Positions 1 to 7,033 of a stretch of 12,409 bases of DNA are shown here, one piece after another. A program made the position numbers and the translations under genes. This stretch comes from Chitinophagaceae bacterium UBA2789 (GTDB taxonomy: Bacteria; Bacteroidota; Bacteroidia; Chitinophagales; Chitinophagaceae). Numbering within the stretch: position 1 is the stretch's first letter; each line of letters starts with the position of its first letter. The notes under the pieces were generated by a model that saw nothing but the letters and a program-made list of their open reading frames with translations, searched no databases and had not been told where the DNA came from. The stretch spans positions 38,842-51,250 of the forward strand of contig DEHX01000171.1 of the NCBI GenBank assembly GCA_002352145.1, read 5' to 3'.

Positions 1-1
1 A

Positions 2-58
2 CCTGGTTTTTTCGTTGCAGCACTATGTGAAAAGGAGCAGAAATACCTGAACAGTTAA
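2..58 (+). CDS. C-terminal tail of an unidentified plus-strand gene (partial)
   Basis: The frame starting at base 2 is open from the window edge to TAA at 56-58 and reads PGFFVAALCEKEQKYLNS. A 'GFFVA' strand followed by a few charged residues is how many RsmB/NOP2/Sun-family rRNA cytosine methyltransferases end, so that is my tentative guess. Eighteen residues are too few to prove either a gene or its family. If real, the gene converges on tpiA, whose stop lies 24 bases further on. I see no clear terminator hairpin between them. Confidence 0.35.
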   Translation, partial: PGFFVAALCEKEQKYLNS

Positions 59-82
59 AATTAATAATCCGCCGTTCTGAAG

Positions 83-844
83 TTATTTCAATGCCTTAAT
101 AATCTCAATGAAATCATCAGCGATTAGCGAAGCGCCACCTACCAATCCACCATCTACATCGGGACTGGCAAACAACTCTTTGGCATTACCCGCCTTTACA
201 CTGCCACCATAGAGAATCGGAATTTCATTGGCAATGTCAGCACCATACTTCCCGGCAATAACAGAACGTAAATAATGGTGTATTTCTTGTGCCTGTGCTG
301 TGGAAGCGGTTTTACCGGTTCCGATGGCCCAGATAGGCTCGTAGGCAATAATAATATTCTTAATTTCAACAGCTGACAAATGAAATAAAGACTCTTTAAG
401 TTGTTGCGCTACGAAATTATTTTGTGTACCGGCTTCCCGGATTTCAAGCGGTTCGCCGCAACAAAAGATTGGAGTGATGGCTTTTTCTAAACAAAGATTC
501 ACTTTATCTGCCAGCATGGCATTAGTCTCTGCATTGTACTCTCTTCGTTCACTATGGCCGACAATACAATAATTAACTCCAATGGAATGAAGCATATCAA
601 CTGACACTTCACCGGTATAGGCACCGGATTTTTTATGATGACAGTTTTGAGCTGCCACTTCATAATTCATCTCATCTTCCACTTCACTTCTGCTCATAAT
701 AAGGTAGGGGAAAGGGACGGCAAAAATAGCCATCTGATGAAATTCCAGCCTGATATCTGCTTCTAGTATTTCATCCAATAGTGTTTCCGCTTCCTGGTAG
801 CTCAGGTTCATTTTCCAGTTCGCCGCTGCAATTTGTTTTCTCAT
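83..844 (-). CDS. tpiA: Triosephosphate isomerase
   Basis: This cytoplasmic glycolytic and gluconeogenic enzyme interconverts dihydroxyacetone phosphate and glyceraldehyde 3-phosphate. At 253 residues it is full length for the TIM-barrel family. All catalytic parts are visible: Asn9 and Lys11 in 'AANWKMN', the electrophile His97 in 'VGHSERR', the general base Glu169 in 'AYEPIWAIGTG', the flexible phosphate-gripping loop 6 at residues 173-180, and the phosphate-binding 'YGGSV' at 212-216 and 'GGLVGGASL' near 232-240. The ATG gives the expected N-terminus, a few residues before the first beta strand. It is the last gene of a three-gene minus-strand operon, only 5 bases after the DUF4177 gene, so it is probably translated from the same message. 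Confidence 0.98.
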   Translation of the reverse strand: MRKQIAAANWKMNLSYQEAETLLDEILEADIRLEFHQMAIFAVPFPYLIMSRSEVEDEMNYEVAAQNCHHKKSGAYTGEVSVDMLHSIGVNYCIVGHSERREYNAETNAMLADKVNLCLEKAITPIFCCGEPLEIREAGTQNNFVAQQLKESLFHLSAVEIKNIIIAYEPIWAIGTGKTASTAQAQEIHHYLRSVIAGKYGADIANEIPILYGGSVKAGNAKELFASPDVDGGLVGGASLIADDFIEIIKALK

Positions 845-849
845 AATTA

Positions 850-1062
850 TTAACTATCGTTTAAAGGCCTTTTTAAAATGATCATTACATTTCTTGTATC
901 ACCATAGTTTCGGTTTATATCGGTACTGCCAATAACTTCCCATCCCTGCCTTCCCAGTTCATTCAGCTTATCACTAAGAGCCTGGAAATTTACCACACCA
1001 CCTCCACTAAAAAAACCACCGGCTGCAGATACTTCCAGCACCTTGTATTCAAACTTTTGCAT
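850..1062 (-). CDS. Small DUF4177-family protein
   Basis: The product is a 70-residue soluble protein of unknown function. It has the hallmarks of the DUF4177 family: an N-terminal strand 'KFEYKVLEV', a helix ending in 'LNELGRQGWEVIGS' (the invariant G-x-x-GWE core, residues 36-46) and a final strand 'NVMIILKRP'. A glycine-rich loop, 'GGFFSGGGV', sits at residues 15-23. There is no signal peptide or membrane segment. It lies 11 bases after the glmU-like gene and 5 bases before tpiA, so co-transcription is very likely, but that does not reveal its role. No Shine-Dalgarno sequence is visible; the bases before ATG are A/T rich, as is common in Bacteroidota. Confidence 0.85.
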   Translation of the reverse strand: MQKFEYKVLEVSAAGGFFSGGGVVNFQALSDKLNELGRQGWEVIGSTDINRNYGDTRNVMIILKRPLNDS

Positions 1063-1073
1063 GTGGCAAAACT

Positions 1074-2252
1074 TTAAAATTTGTCAAATATATACTTCAT
1101 AATGCTTTTCTCCTCTTCATTAACTTCTTTACCTTTTAATTTCTTCCAATCTGCAATATCAAGTAATGCCTTATCAAATTCATACCGGTTTACTCCTTCA
1201 CTGCCCCACGAAAAACTGGGAATATATTTTGGTGTAAGACCGTAGCCAAAAACATTACAGCTAACACCTATCACTGTACCTGTATTGATAGATGTATTTA
1301 CCGCCGTACGGGAATAATCCCCCATGATTACCCCACATTTCATACCGGCATTCATTTCCCCTTTTGGTGTCCATATTTTTACATCGCTGGCATTATTCTT
1401 CAGGTTGCTGTTAGTTGTTCCAGCTCCCATATTGCACCATTCTCCTATTACCGAATCTCCCAGGTAGCCGTCATGTGCTTTATTACTATACCCAAATAGC
1501 ACCGAATTTTTAATCTCACCTCCAACAACACAACCAGGGCCCAACGTAGTAGCGCCATACACTTTGCTTCCCATTTTCAGGCATGAATTTTCCCCCATTG
1601 CAAAGGAGCCCCTTATTAGGCAACCCTCCATAATTTCGGCATTCTTGCCAATATAAACGGGACCTTCAGATGCATTAATAACTGAAAACTCAACTCTTGC
1701 ACCTTTCTCAACAAATACCTGTGAGGGCCTGATCACTTTGTTAGTTTTTGCCAAGGGCTGTGATTTCCTTTTTTCGGTCAGTAAAGCAAAATCCTGTTTT
1801 ATGGCCCAGTCATTTAACTGAAATAGGTCCCACGGATATTGAATCGTCTTTATTGGTTCTTTAAAAGTAACGGCTTGCCCGACTTTTATTTTAAACTTGT
1901 CAACAATGTCCCGTTTAGTGATACGAAAAGCAACGCTGCTGCCCCCCGGCGTAGCTATAAACTCGCCATCTTTTAATCTTGAAATAGCTTTGACCAATTT
2001 AGGAGTTGGCAACACATTGCCGTGGATCATAAGACAAACATCATTACCTACTGCTTCATCAATATTGACTGACCGGCCGAGATCTTTATAATCATCTTCC
2101 TTTTTGTCAAACGATGGCAATCCAAGCATCATTTCCCATTTTTCCCTGATGGTCAAAATTCCAACACGGATATCCTGAAGTTGCCGGGTTAGCGTAAAAG
2201 GGTATAGATTTTCAGGCTGACAGAATTCCTCAGTAAAAATGATTTTATTCAT
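1074..2252 (-). CDS. GlmU-family protein: putative sugar-1-phosphate nucleotidyltransferase/acetyltransferase
   Basis: This 392-residue protein resembles the alternative GlmU of Bacteroidota (TIGR03991-like). That family is thought to make UDP-GlcNAc for peptidoglycan from glucosamine-1-phosphate; activity here is inferred. The N-terminal half contains 'PFTLTRQLQDIRVGIL' (18-33) and 'LMIHGNVLP' (74-82), and it lacks the classical GlmU LxxGxGTxM nucleotide loop. The C-terminal half, about 175-350, is a left-handed beta helix of hexapeptide repeats. His260 in 'NKAHDGYLGDS' and the following 'IGEWCNMGAGTTNSN' align with the acetyltransferase catalytic region of E. coli GlmU. I chose ATG at 2250-2252: the frame stays open to 2363, but the extra 37 residues are unlike the family, whose members begin just before 'PFTLTR'. 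First gene of the operon with the DUF4177 gene and tpiA. Confidence 0.92.
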   Translation of the reverse strand: MNKIIFTEEFCQPENLYPFTLTRQLQDIRVGILTIREKWEMMLGLPSFDKKEDDYKDLGRSVNIDEAVGNDVCLMIHGNVLPTPKLVKAISRLKDGEFIATPGGSSVAFRITKRDIVDKFKIKVGQAVTFKEPIKTIQYPWDLFQLNDWAIKQDFALLTEKRKSQPLAKTNKVIRPSQVFVEKGARVEFSVINASEGPVYIGKNAEIMEGCLIRGSFAMGENSCLKMGSKVYGATTLGPGCVVGGEIKNSVLFGYSNKAHDGYLGDSVIGEWCNMGAGTTNSNLKNNASDVKIWTPKGEMNAGMKCGVIMGDYSRTAVNTSINTGTVIGVSCNVFGYGLTPKYIPSFSWGSEGVNRYEFDKALLDIADWKKLKGKEVNEEEKSIMKYIFDKF

Positions 2253-2277
2253 AACTAAGTGGTTACGTAAAATTAAG

Positions 2278-2285
2278 CAAAGATG
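2278..2285 (-). promoter_or_regulatory. Possible -7 element for the glmU-like operon
   Basis: On the minus strand this reads CATCTTTG, matching five of the six fixed positions of the Bacteroidota -7 consensus TAnnTTTG. It lies 25 bases before the ATG at 2252, a plausible leader length. No TTG at the usual -33 spacing is present, so this is a weak call. Confidence 0.25.
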
Positions 2286-2400
2286 TTCACCCCTGACTTT
2301 GGGGCCTATAATACAACAAGATATATATGCAATATCAGCCGGGAGAATGACCGAAATCATCAAATAGGCTGATCATCACTCATGTGCTGATATTATTTAA

Positions 2401-2412
2401 AGGTAATTACCT
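2401..2412. repeat. Perfect 12-bp palindrome AGGTAATTACCT
   Basis: The sequence equals its own reverse complement with no spacer, as expected of a binding site for a dimeric regulator. It lies about 150 bases upstream of the glmU-like start and about 100 bases before the candidate plus-strand -7 element. No regulator can be named. Confidence 0.5.
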
Positions 2413-2440
2413 ACAAAAGATCGAAGTAATTATAGTAACC

Positions 2441-2458
2441 AGTAGTCAGACAACTACT
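2441..2458. repeat. Inverted repeat AGTAGT-N6-ACTACT
   Basis: Two perfect 6-base arms (2441-2446 and 2453-2458) flank CAGACA. It lies 28 bases from the palindrome at 2401-2412 and 44 bases upstream of the candidate -7 element at 2503. It may be an operator or a weak hairpin; function is inferred only from form and place. Confidence 0.4.
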
Positions 2459-2502
2459 AACCAAAAGCAAAAGGTTCTATTTTTTACGTCTTTAAACCGC
2501 AG

Positions 2503-2510
2503 TTACTTTG
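2503..2510 (+). promoter_or_regulatory. Possible -7 element for the HATPase-like gene
   Basis: TTACTTTG matches five of six fixed positions of the Bacteroidota TAnnTTTG element. Transcription starting just downstream would give a leader of roughly 180 bases before 2694, containing the two small hairpins at 2536-2546 and 2572-2585. No clear -33 TTG is present at the right distance. Confidence 0.3.
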
Positions 2511-2693
2511 TATCCAGAAAGACACAACAATATTTCCCCGCTGGGGCCTATGAGAAACAACAATGTCCAATATCCTGTTTAGGATCCAGTACCCTCTGAT
2601 TAATTCCGCACCTGTCCTTAAGCTTATTCTATACCCATTGAAAAACATGATCAATCCGTACCCGCATGAAAAACTTATACAAAAAGCTATCAT

Positions 2694-3131
2694 ATGGAAT
2701 ATGCAATGGAAAAAAAAGAGTACAAAATGTTTCAGAAAAAGCAAACACTTCAACGACTGGTAGATAGTATTATCAGCCAAATAACACCTGAAACAGCAGC
2801 TGGAAATTCCCGAATAATTAATGAAGTAAATCCCTTATTAACAATAAAGACTGATCCGGGAGTAGTGGAAGCTGTAATAAAAGATTTAATAAACATATTA
2901 CTGGAAAATAGTTTGAAACGGAATATTCGTATCTCCGCCAAAGAATATGGCAACATACTATTAGTACATGTTAAGGATTATAATAATGAAAACTCGGCCA
3001 TGTCAGAGATGCTGCCGTTTTCTATTATTGACAAAGCAAAAATGATAAGCGCCTACGTAGGGATTACCAGGCATTTTGACAACACTACAGTTGTTGCATT
3101 TAGTTTTCCTAATCTACCGATGGCTGCATAA
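2694..3131 (+). CDS. Small stand-alone HATPase-like protein, function unknown
   Basis: This soluble protein of up to 145 residues has the outline of a histidine-kinase ATPase domain without a kinase. A helical 'QTLQRLVDSIISQI' start (17-30) is followed by 'ILLENSLKRNIRISAK' (68-83), which resembles the N-box LLxNAxK, then 'ILLVHVKDYN' (88-97), where a G1 box would be, and 'VVAFSFPNLP' (133-142), like the last strand of that fold. The G1 glycines are missing after Asp95 and no GTGLGL G2 box exists, so ATP binding is doubtful. There is no H-box, sensor, transmembrane segment or receiver domain. Three in-frame starts are possible: ATG at 2694, 2706 and 2727. The last gives 'MFQKKQTLQ' and is preceded by AAAGAG, a weak ribosome site. 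It could be a degenerate kinase relative acting by protein contact. Confidence 0.8.
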   Translation: MEYAMEKKEYKMFQKKQTLQRLVDSIISQITPETAAGNSRIINEVNPLLTIKTDPGVVEAVIKDLINILLENSLKRNIRISAKEYGNILLVHVKDYNNENSAMSEMLPFSIIDKAKMISAYVGITRHFDNTTVVAFSFPNLPMAA

Positions 3132-3140
3132 GTCAATTTG

Positions 3141-3170
3141 AGTAACAGACAGGTGGCATTGCCCGTTACT
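3141..3170 (+). terminator. Possible hairpin after the HATPase-like gene
   Basis: AGTAAC at 3141-3146 pairs perfectly with GTTACT at 3165-3170, and an inner GGC-ATT-GCC can form at 3155-3163. It begins 9 bases after the stop codon. The bases that follow are ATATAGC rather than a T run, so a Rho-independent terminator is only a possibility. Confidence 0.3.
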
Positions 3171-3243
3171 ATATAGCTAAAACTTGCTGAGCGGATAAAC
3201 TACATCAAACAATTCAGTATTTTGGGCTTACAAATTTCAACAA

Positions 3244-4431
3244 ATGAAAAAATTGTCGGCCCTTTTCCTTTTCTTAAGCATACTCTCGATTAGTTTTGCG
3301 CAACCTGCCATAAAAACCGGGGCAGAACAAACAGAAAAATATTTACAACTACTTAAAGACAAAAGAGTGGCCATCATGGCCAATCAAACCAGCATCATTG
3401 GTTCGTCACATTTGGTTGACAGCCTGTCAAAACTGGGGGTAACTATTGTAAAAGTGTTTGGACCAGAGCATGGTTTCCGTGGCAATGCCAGCGCCGGTGT
3501 TCAGGTAGCGGATGAATCAGACCCAGTAACCGGTATCCCGGTTATCTCACTTTACGGCAAAAAGAACAAACCCAGCAAAGATGATATGGCAGATGTAGAT
3601 ATTCTGATCTATGACCTGCAGGATGTTGGAGTCCGATTTTATACCAATATCAATGCTTTAGCCCGCCTGATGGAAGCTTGTGCTGAAAATGGAAAGGAAA
3701 TGTTGCTGCTGGACAGGCCCAATCCAAACGGATACCTTATTGACGGACCGGTTTTGGATATGAAGTATAAATCAGGGATTGGCATGTTTCCTATACCCAT
3801 GGCACACGGATTGACGGTGGGAGAATTTGCATTAATGGCAAACGGTGAGGGCTGGTTAAAAGACAAGCTTAAATGCAAAATCACAATCATCCCGGTGGCT
3901 AATTATAACCATGACATGCCTTACACCCTACCGGTAAAACCCTCACCCAACCTGAACACACAGCAGGCCATTTTGCTTTATCCCTCTACCTGTATGTTTG
4001 AAGGTGTTTATCTGAATCATGGCAGGGGCACTTATTTTCCTTTCACTGTTCTTGGCAGCCCCGAGCTAAAAGGCCTTTATTCATTTTCTTACACCCCAAC
4101 AGGAATTAAAGGGATGGCGGAAACGCCTCTCTTTATGGACCAGGTTTGTTATGGAATTGATCTCAGAAATTATGATGTAAATCAGCTTCGCAAAACCAGG
4201 CAGATCAATCTGCAATGGATAATGGAGTTGTACAAGGCACACCCACATAAAGAAAAATTCTTTGACTCCAGGCTGAGTAACCAGATGGGAACCATTGAGA
4301 AATTGATTGGCTCTGGCGAATTTCGTCAGCAGATTATTGATGGAAAATCCGAAAAGGAAATTAGAGCCAGTTGGGAACCTGGTTTAAGCCAGTACAAAGA
4401 AATGCGTAAAAAGTACTTGCTGTACCCTTAA
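3244..4431 (+). CDS. namZ: Secreted exo-beta-N-acetylmuramidase, NamZ family (DUF1343, GH171)
   Basis: NamZ-family enzymes clip N-acetylmuramic acid from the non-reducing end of peptidoglycan fragments and serve cell-wall salvage. This 395-residue protein begins with a Sec signal peptide (about 1-19, 'LFLFLSILSISFA', then Q20), so the mature enzyme is probably periplasmic. Family motifs appear in order: 'MANQTS' (45-50), 'FGPEHGFRG' with Glu75-His76 (72-80), 'IYDLQDVGVRFYT' (122-134), 'LLDRPNPNG' (155-163), 'PMAHGLTVGE' (185-194), 'KPSPN' (232-236) and 'EGVYLNHGRGT' (253-263). The Glu of the PEHG motif is the likely catalytic acid, by family analogy. The stop codon lies in the loop of a terminator hairpin shared with the convergent TPR gene. 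No murQ, amgK or other MurNAc-recycling gene is in the window. The activity is family-based inference. Confidence 0.92.
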   Translation: MKKLSALFLFLSILSISFAQPAIKTGAEQTEKYLQLLKDKRVAIMANQTSIIGSSHLVDSLSKLGVTIVKVFGPEHGFRGNASAGVQVADESDPVTGIPVISLYGKKNKPSKDDMADVDILIYDLQDVGVRFYTNINALARLMEACAENGKEMLLLDRPNPNGYLIDGPVLDMKYKSGIGMFPIPMAHGLTVGEFALMANGEGWLKDKLKCKITIIPVANYNHDMPYTLPVKPSPNLNTQQAILLYPSTCMFEGVYLNHGRGTYFPFTVLGSPELKGLYSFSYTPTGIKGMAETPLFMDQVCYGIDLRNYDVNQLRKTRQINLQWIMELYKAHPHKEKFFDSRLSNQMGTIEKLIGSGEFRQQIIDGKSEKEIRASWEPGLSQYKEMRKKYLLYP

Positions 4432-4443
4432 TACAGCAAGTAC
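4413..4443 (-). terminator. Perfect 12-bp hairpin terminator between convergent genes
   Basis: GTACTTGCTGTA (4413-4424) and TACAGCAAGTAC (4432-4443) are exact reverse complements around the 7-base loop CCCTTAA. On the minus strand the stem is followed at once by TTTTT (complement of 4408-4412), the classic Rho-independent form, so it should end the TPR-gene transcript 10 bases after its stop. For the plus strand no immediate T run follows, so it would be a weaker terminator of namZ. The left arm encodes the last residues of NamZ and the loop holds its TAA. Confidence 0.8.
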
Positions 4444-4452
4444 CGCAATATA

Positions 4453-6078
4453 TTACTTCTTTTGTTCTTCAATCCATTTGCGAAGCGTTTCTGCATATCG
4501 TTTGGCATCTGCATTTTCACTGTCAAGTTCAAGGTATTTCTCAAACCACATAAGCGACTGAACATAATCTTTACGGGCATTAGCTTCATATCCGCCCAGG
4601 TAGCCATATGCCTTAAGCAGCATTTTCTTATTCTTCTCTTTATCCTTCTCTCCTATCTCAGTCACTCGTATATAATGAGGAACTGCTAAACCCTCAATTA
4701 AGGAAGTATCGATAGCAGCATTAGACTGTGCTCTCCAATAGTAACCAAATATATCCTCAGGATATCTTTCTGTGTATAATGTAAACACACTATCCGACTT
4801 AAGATACTCGGCAGCTGTATAGTGAGCCAGGCCCCAGTTGAACAGATCAATATTATTAGTCTTGTCCTTCCATTGATATAGTTTACCTAACCAATAAGCC
4901 TGTATTGATGCCATATCTGCTTTCTTTGCAAGTTTTATAATGGCAGTAGCAAATTTTAATTTATTAGCAACAAGAGTATCCATCTCAGCTGCTATGGAAT
5001 AATATTCAATAGCGCCTTTCTCTGCACCAGGCTGAGCCTCGGTGAGAATGGCCTTGAGTTCAAAATCTGCAGCAATGAATTTGGCAGGCTGTTCTTTCGA
5101 AAAATATTGATTAACGTATTCAAGAGCCTTTAGTGAGTCTTTACTTTTCAAAGCAGAATAAGCCATTAATTTATACAACCGGGGCTGTGCTTTCTCTTTT
5201 TCTGTATCGATTAGCTTTAATGCCTCAGTAATTGCCCTGTCATAATCGCCTGTCAGGTAATATATATCTGTCATCCGGTAATCATGCTGAATATTATGGT
5301 CAGTGTTAGCAATAAATTTTTCAAGGAATTTACGGGCAATCCTTACATCGACATTGTAATAGTGATCATATAGTGCTTCCAGGACCGGGGCATAAGTTGA
5401 ATCAACTTCATATGCTTTCATGAAGTGTTCAAGGTATACTTCGGAGTTTTTTTGAGCTGTAAATATTTTGCCAAGCATGTAATGTGCCTTTACATTATTC
5501 TTATCCTTCTTCAACGCCTGCTGGTACGCCAAGTAGGCTTTACTGGCATCAGAAAGTTTACGATATGCAAGCCCTTCTAATATGAAAATGGATGGATTGT
5601 CGTCATCTTTATCAGCTGCCATTTTTAACCATTCCAATGCAAGTGATGCATCACCCTTTGGCTCTGAAATATTCACTTCGGCCATAGCCATGAGCAATGA
5701 AGGATTTTTTCGGTTCTTTTTATTTTCCAGAATAGAATTAAAAATTGCATCTGCCCCGGCCTTGTCCCCTTTTTGCAATAAATACCTTGCATAAGTAATC
5801 CTGTCAAGCGGATCAGATTCCGGGCTATCACTCAACTTGTATTTTGAAATAAAATCCTTTACCTCCTCTACCTTGTCCTGTTCAAGATAGGTTTTAACCA
5901 ACAGGTAACTGATATCCGGCATTACACCGTCTGTGTTGAGCTTTTTTTCCAAAATGGCTTCAGCACTTTCATATCGTTCATTGTCCAGCAATTGTTCTAC
6001 CTCCGCAGCATCCTGTGCCACTAATACAGTGGAAAACATAAAAGTGATAATAAGGGTTCCGGTAATTTTTTTCATCAT
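4453..6078 (-). CDS. Exported tetratricopeptide-repeat protein
   Basis: This 541-residue protein has an N-terminal signal peptide ('ITGTLIITFMFSTVLVAQ', residues 5-22), so it acts in the periplasm or is attached to the envelope. The rest is almost wholly alpha-helical TPR-like repeats, clearest at about 164-226 ('AYRKLSDASKAYLAYQQAL', 'AHYMLGKIFTAQKNSEVYLEHF'), 268-325 ('DIYYLTGDYDRAITEAL') and 492-540. TPR solenoids bind partner proteins; no enzymatic domain is visible and the partner is unknown. The start is an ATGATG doublet, and either ATG is possible. It lies 17 bases after the universal stress protein gene and is the last gene before the 4413-4443 terminator, so it is probably transcribed with the stress gene. 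Confidence 0.92.
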   Translation of the reverse strand: MMKKITGTLIITFMFSTVLVAQDAAEVEQLLDNERYESAEAILEKKLNTDGVMPDISYLLVKTYLEQDKVEEVKDFISKYKLSDSPESDPLDRITYARYLLQKGDKAGADAIFNSILENKKNRKNPSLLMAMAEVNISEPKGDASLALEWLKMAADKDDDNPSIFILEGLAYRKLSDASKAYLAYQQALKKDKNNVKAHYMLGKIFTAQKNSEVYLEHFMKAYEVDSTYAPVLEALYDHYYNVDVRIARKFLEKFIANTDHNIQHDYRMTDIYYLTGDYDRAITEALKLIDTEKEKAQPRLYKLMAYSALKSKDSLKALEYVNQYFSKEQPAKFIAADFELKAILTEAQPGAEKGAIEYYSIAAEMDTLVANKLKFATAIIKLAKKADMASIQAYWLGKLYQWKDKTNNIDLFNWGLAHYTAAEYLKSDSVFTLYTERYPEDIFGYYWRAQSNAAIDTSLIEGLAVPHYIRVTEIGEKDKEKNKKMLLKAYGYLGGYEANARKDYVQSLMWFEKYLELDSENADAKRYAETLRKWIEEQKK

Positions 6079-6095
6079 TATATTATTTTAATAAT

Positions 6096-6953
6096 TTAAT
6101 TATTTGTTCCGGCTACAGTCAGTACCGGAATATTGGATTCTTTGTACACATATTTCCCTAATAGACGGTTAAGCCAACCGGCCGGCTGCGTCTCTTTGCC
6201 GCTATTTACAACGATGAGATCAGCCTTAACATTCCTTGCAACGGCCAGCATACCATCCATGCGGTTATTGTCGGCACCAATACTACAATGAATATTCACT
6301 TGTGTATAATCCCTTAATAACTGATACGCCCTCGTCACACACCAGCTACTCTGTTTCTCTTCTCTCTTGCTTTTTCCTGAACTGCCCATCAGGTGTACAT
6401 AACCATTGCTCTGCCGGGCTAAATAAGTTGCCATCGTTAATTTCCGTATCGGTAAAGTATCACCCACCGGCACTACAATATTTTGCATGTGATGAATATT
6501 AAATCGTCGAGTAACAGTAAGAACGGGACATTTTGTTTGCTGTATAAGTTTATTGATATTAATTTTTTGAATCAATGCACCAAAGAAACGTTTGGGATGC
6601 TTGGGTATTAAAACCAGGTCCGTATGCTCCGAAATGATTGTCTTCTTCAACATCGTTTGCCAGTCACCGAGTTCCTGCGAAATTGTCATCAGCAAGCCGT
6701 CATTTAGCTTCTTACCATAAATTTCTCTTAATTGCTGAAGTTTTCCGGCAGCTGTCCTGGCATGTGACTCATAAACATTTGTGGCAAAAAAACCTTCATA
6801 TAAAAATGGCAAGATAGTAAGGGGTGTTTGTACATGCAGTACATGAACATCACAATGAAATTCGTTGGCCACCTGCACAGCTTTCTGCATGGCCATTGCC
6901 GTATTCCGGTTAAAATTTACCGGTACCAGTATCTTGGTAAACAGTTTTTTCAA
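6096..6953 (-). CDS. Universal stress protein with two UspA domains, TTG start
   Basis: This 285-residue cytoplasmic protein is a tandem of two UspA folds. Domain 1 runs from 'KILVPVNF' (7-14) to 'CPVLTVTRR' (142-150). Domain 2 runs from 'NIVVPVGD' (158-165) to 'IPVLTVAG' near the C-terminus. The ATP-binding G-x2-G-x9-G-S/T motif of UspA proteins such as MJ0577 is not recognisable in either domain (the equivalent stretches are 'PKHPKRFFGALI' and 'NSGKETQPAGWL'), so it may belong to the non-ATP-binding class. The start is TTG at 6951-6953: the next in-frame ATG is codon 20 and would remove the first beta strand. The leader resembles that of the GNAT-nitrilase gene, which starts with ATG. Tandem Usps usually act in stress or energy-limitation responses; the ligand here is unknown. 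Confidence 0.92.
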   Translation of the reverse strand: MKKLFTKILVPVNFNRNTAMAMQKAVQVANEFHCDVHVLHVQTPLTILPFLYEGFFATNVYESHARTAAGKLQQLREIYGKKLNDGLLMTISQELGDWQTMLKKTIISEHTDLVLIPKHPKRFFGALIQKININKLIQQTKCPVLTVTRRFNIHHMQNIVVPVGDTLPIRKLTMATYLARQSNGYVHLMGSSGKSKREEKQSSWCVTRAYQLLRDYTQVNIHCSIGADNNRMDGMLAVARNVKADLIVVNSGKETQPAGWLNRLLGKYVYKESNIPVLTVAGTNN

Positions 6954-6981
6954 ACTACCTGTGTATTTGAATCACAAAATA
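6952..6981 (-). promoter_or_regulatory. Leader/promoter of the universal stress gene, similar to that of the GNAT-nitrilase gene
   Basis: Read on the minus strand, TATTTTGT (complement of 6974-6981) is followed after 11 bases by ACAGGTAGTTT (complement of 6952-6962), which runs into the TTG start. The same two words in the same order, preceded by CTGC(A/C)GG in both cases, occur before the GNAT-nitrilase gene at 10683-10709. TATTTTG resembles a shortened TAnnTTTG -7 element, and AGGTAG may help ribosome binding. The plus-strand sequence 6963-6982 is also an inverted repeat, GTATTT-N8-AAATAC. Promoter activity is inferred. Confidence 0.45.
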
Positions 6982-7033
6982 CCTGCAGTGTCTAAACCTG
7001 GAATTAGGTTAAGATTAGAACTGAATTAAAATT

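Larger units (their letters stand above)
2253..2693. other. Intergenic region between divergent genes, no convincing gene
   Basis: These 441 bases separate the minus-strand glmU operon from the plus-strand HATPase-like gene. Short open frames exist on both strands, but their translations are rich in Cys, Phe, Ile and Ser with no domain-like pattern, and I reject them. The region holds two perfect inverted repeats (2401-2412 and 2441-2458), candidate -7 elements in both directions (2278-2285 minus, 2503-2510 plus), and two short hairpins on the plus-strand leader side: CCCC-GCT-GGGG at 2536-2546 and ATCCT-GTTT-AGGAT at 2572-2585. It could carry a regulatory leader or a small RNA, but nothing identifies one. 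Confidence 0.55.

Noticed and set aside
2253..2363. Longer N-terminus for the glmU-like gene starting at 2363
   Set aside because: The frame is open, but the 37 extra residues are Cys/Ile rich and unlike the family, which begins shortly before 'PFTLTR'. ATG 2252 gives the expected N-terminus.
2384..2599. 71-codon plus-strand open frame
   Set aside because: Low-complexity composition, no domain-like pattern, and it runs across the inverted repeats and candidate promoter of the gap.
2563..2763. 66-codon plus-strand open frame before the HATPase-like gene
   Set aside because: It overlaps the start of the next gene in another frame, has no recognisable pattern, and does not extend that protein in any sensible way.
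2484..2780. 98-codon minus-strand open frame
   Set aside because: Cys/Phe/His-rich translation typical of antisense to A/T-rich DNA; it overlaps the start of the HATPase-like gene on the other strand.
6995..7010. Hairpin AACCT-N6-AGGTT after the kinase gene as a terminator
   Set aside because: Only 5 clean base pairs and no T run on the minus strand; too weak to call.
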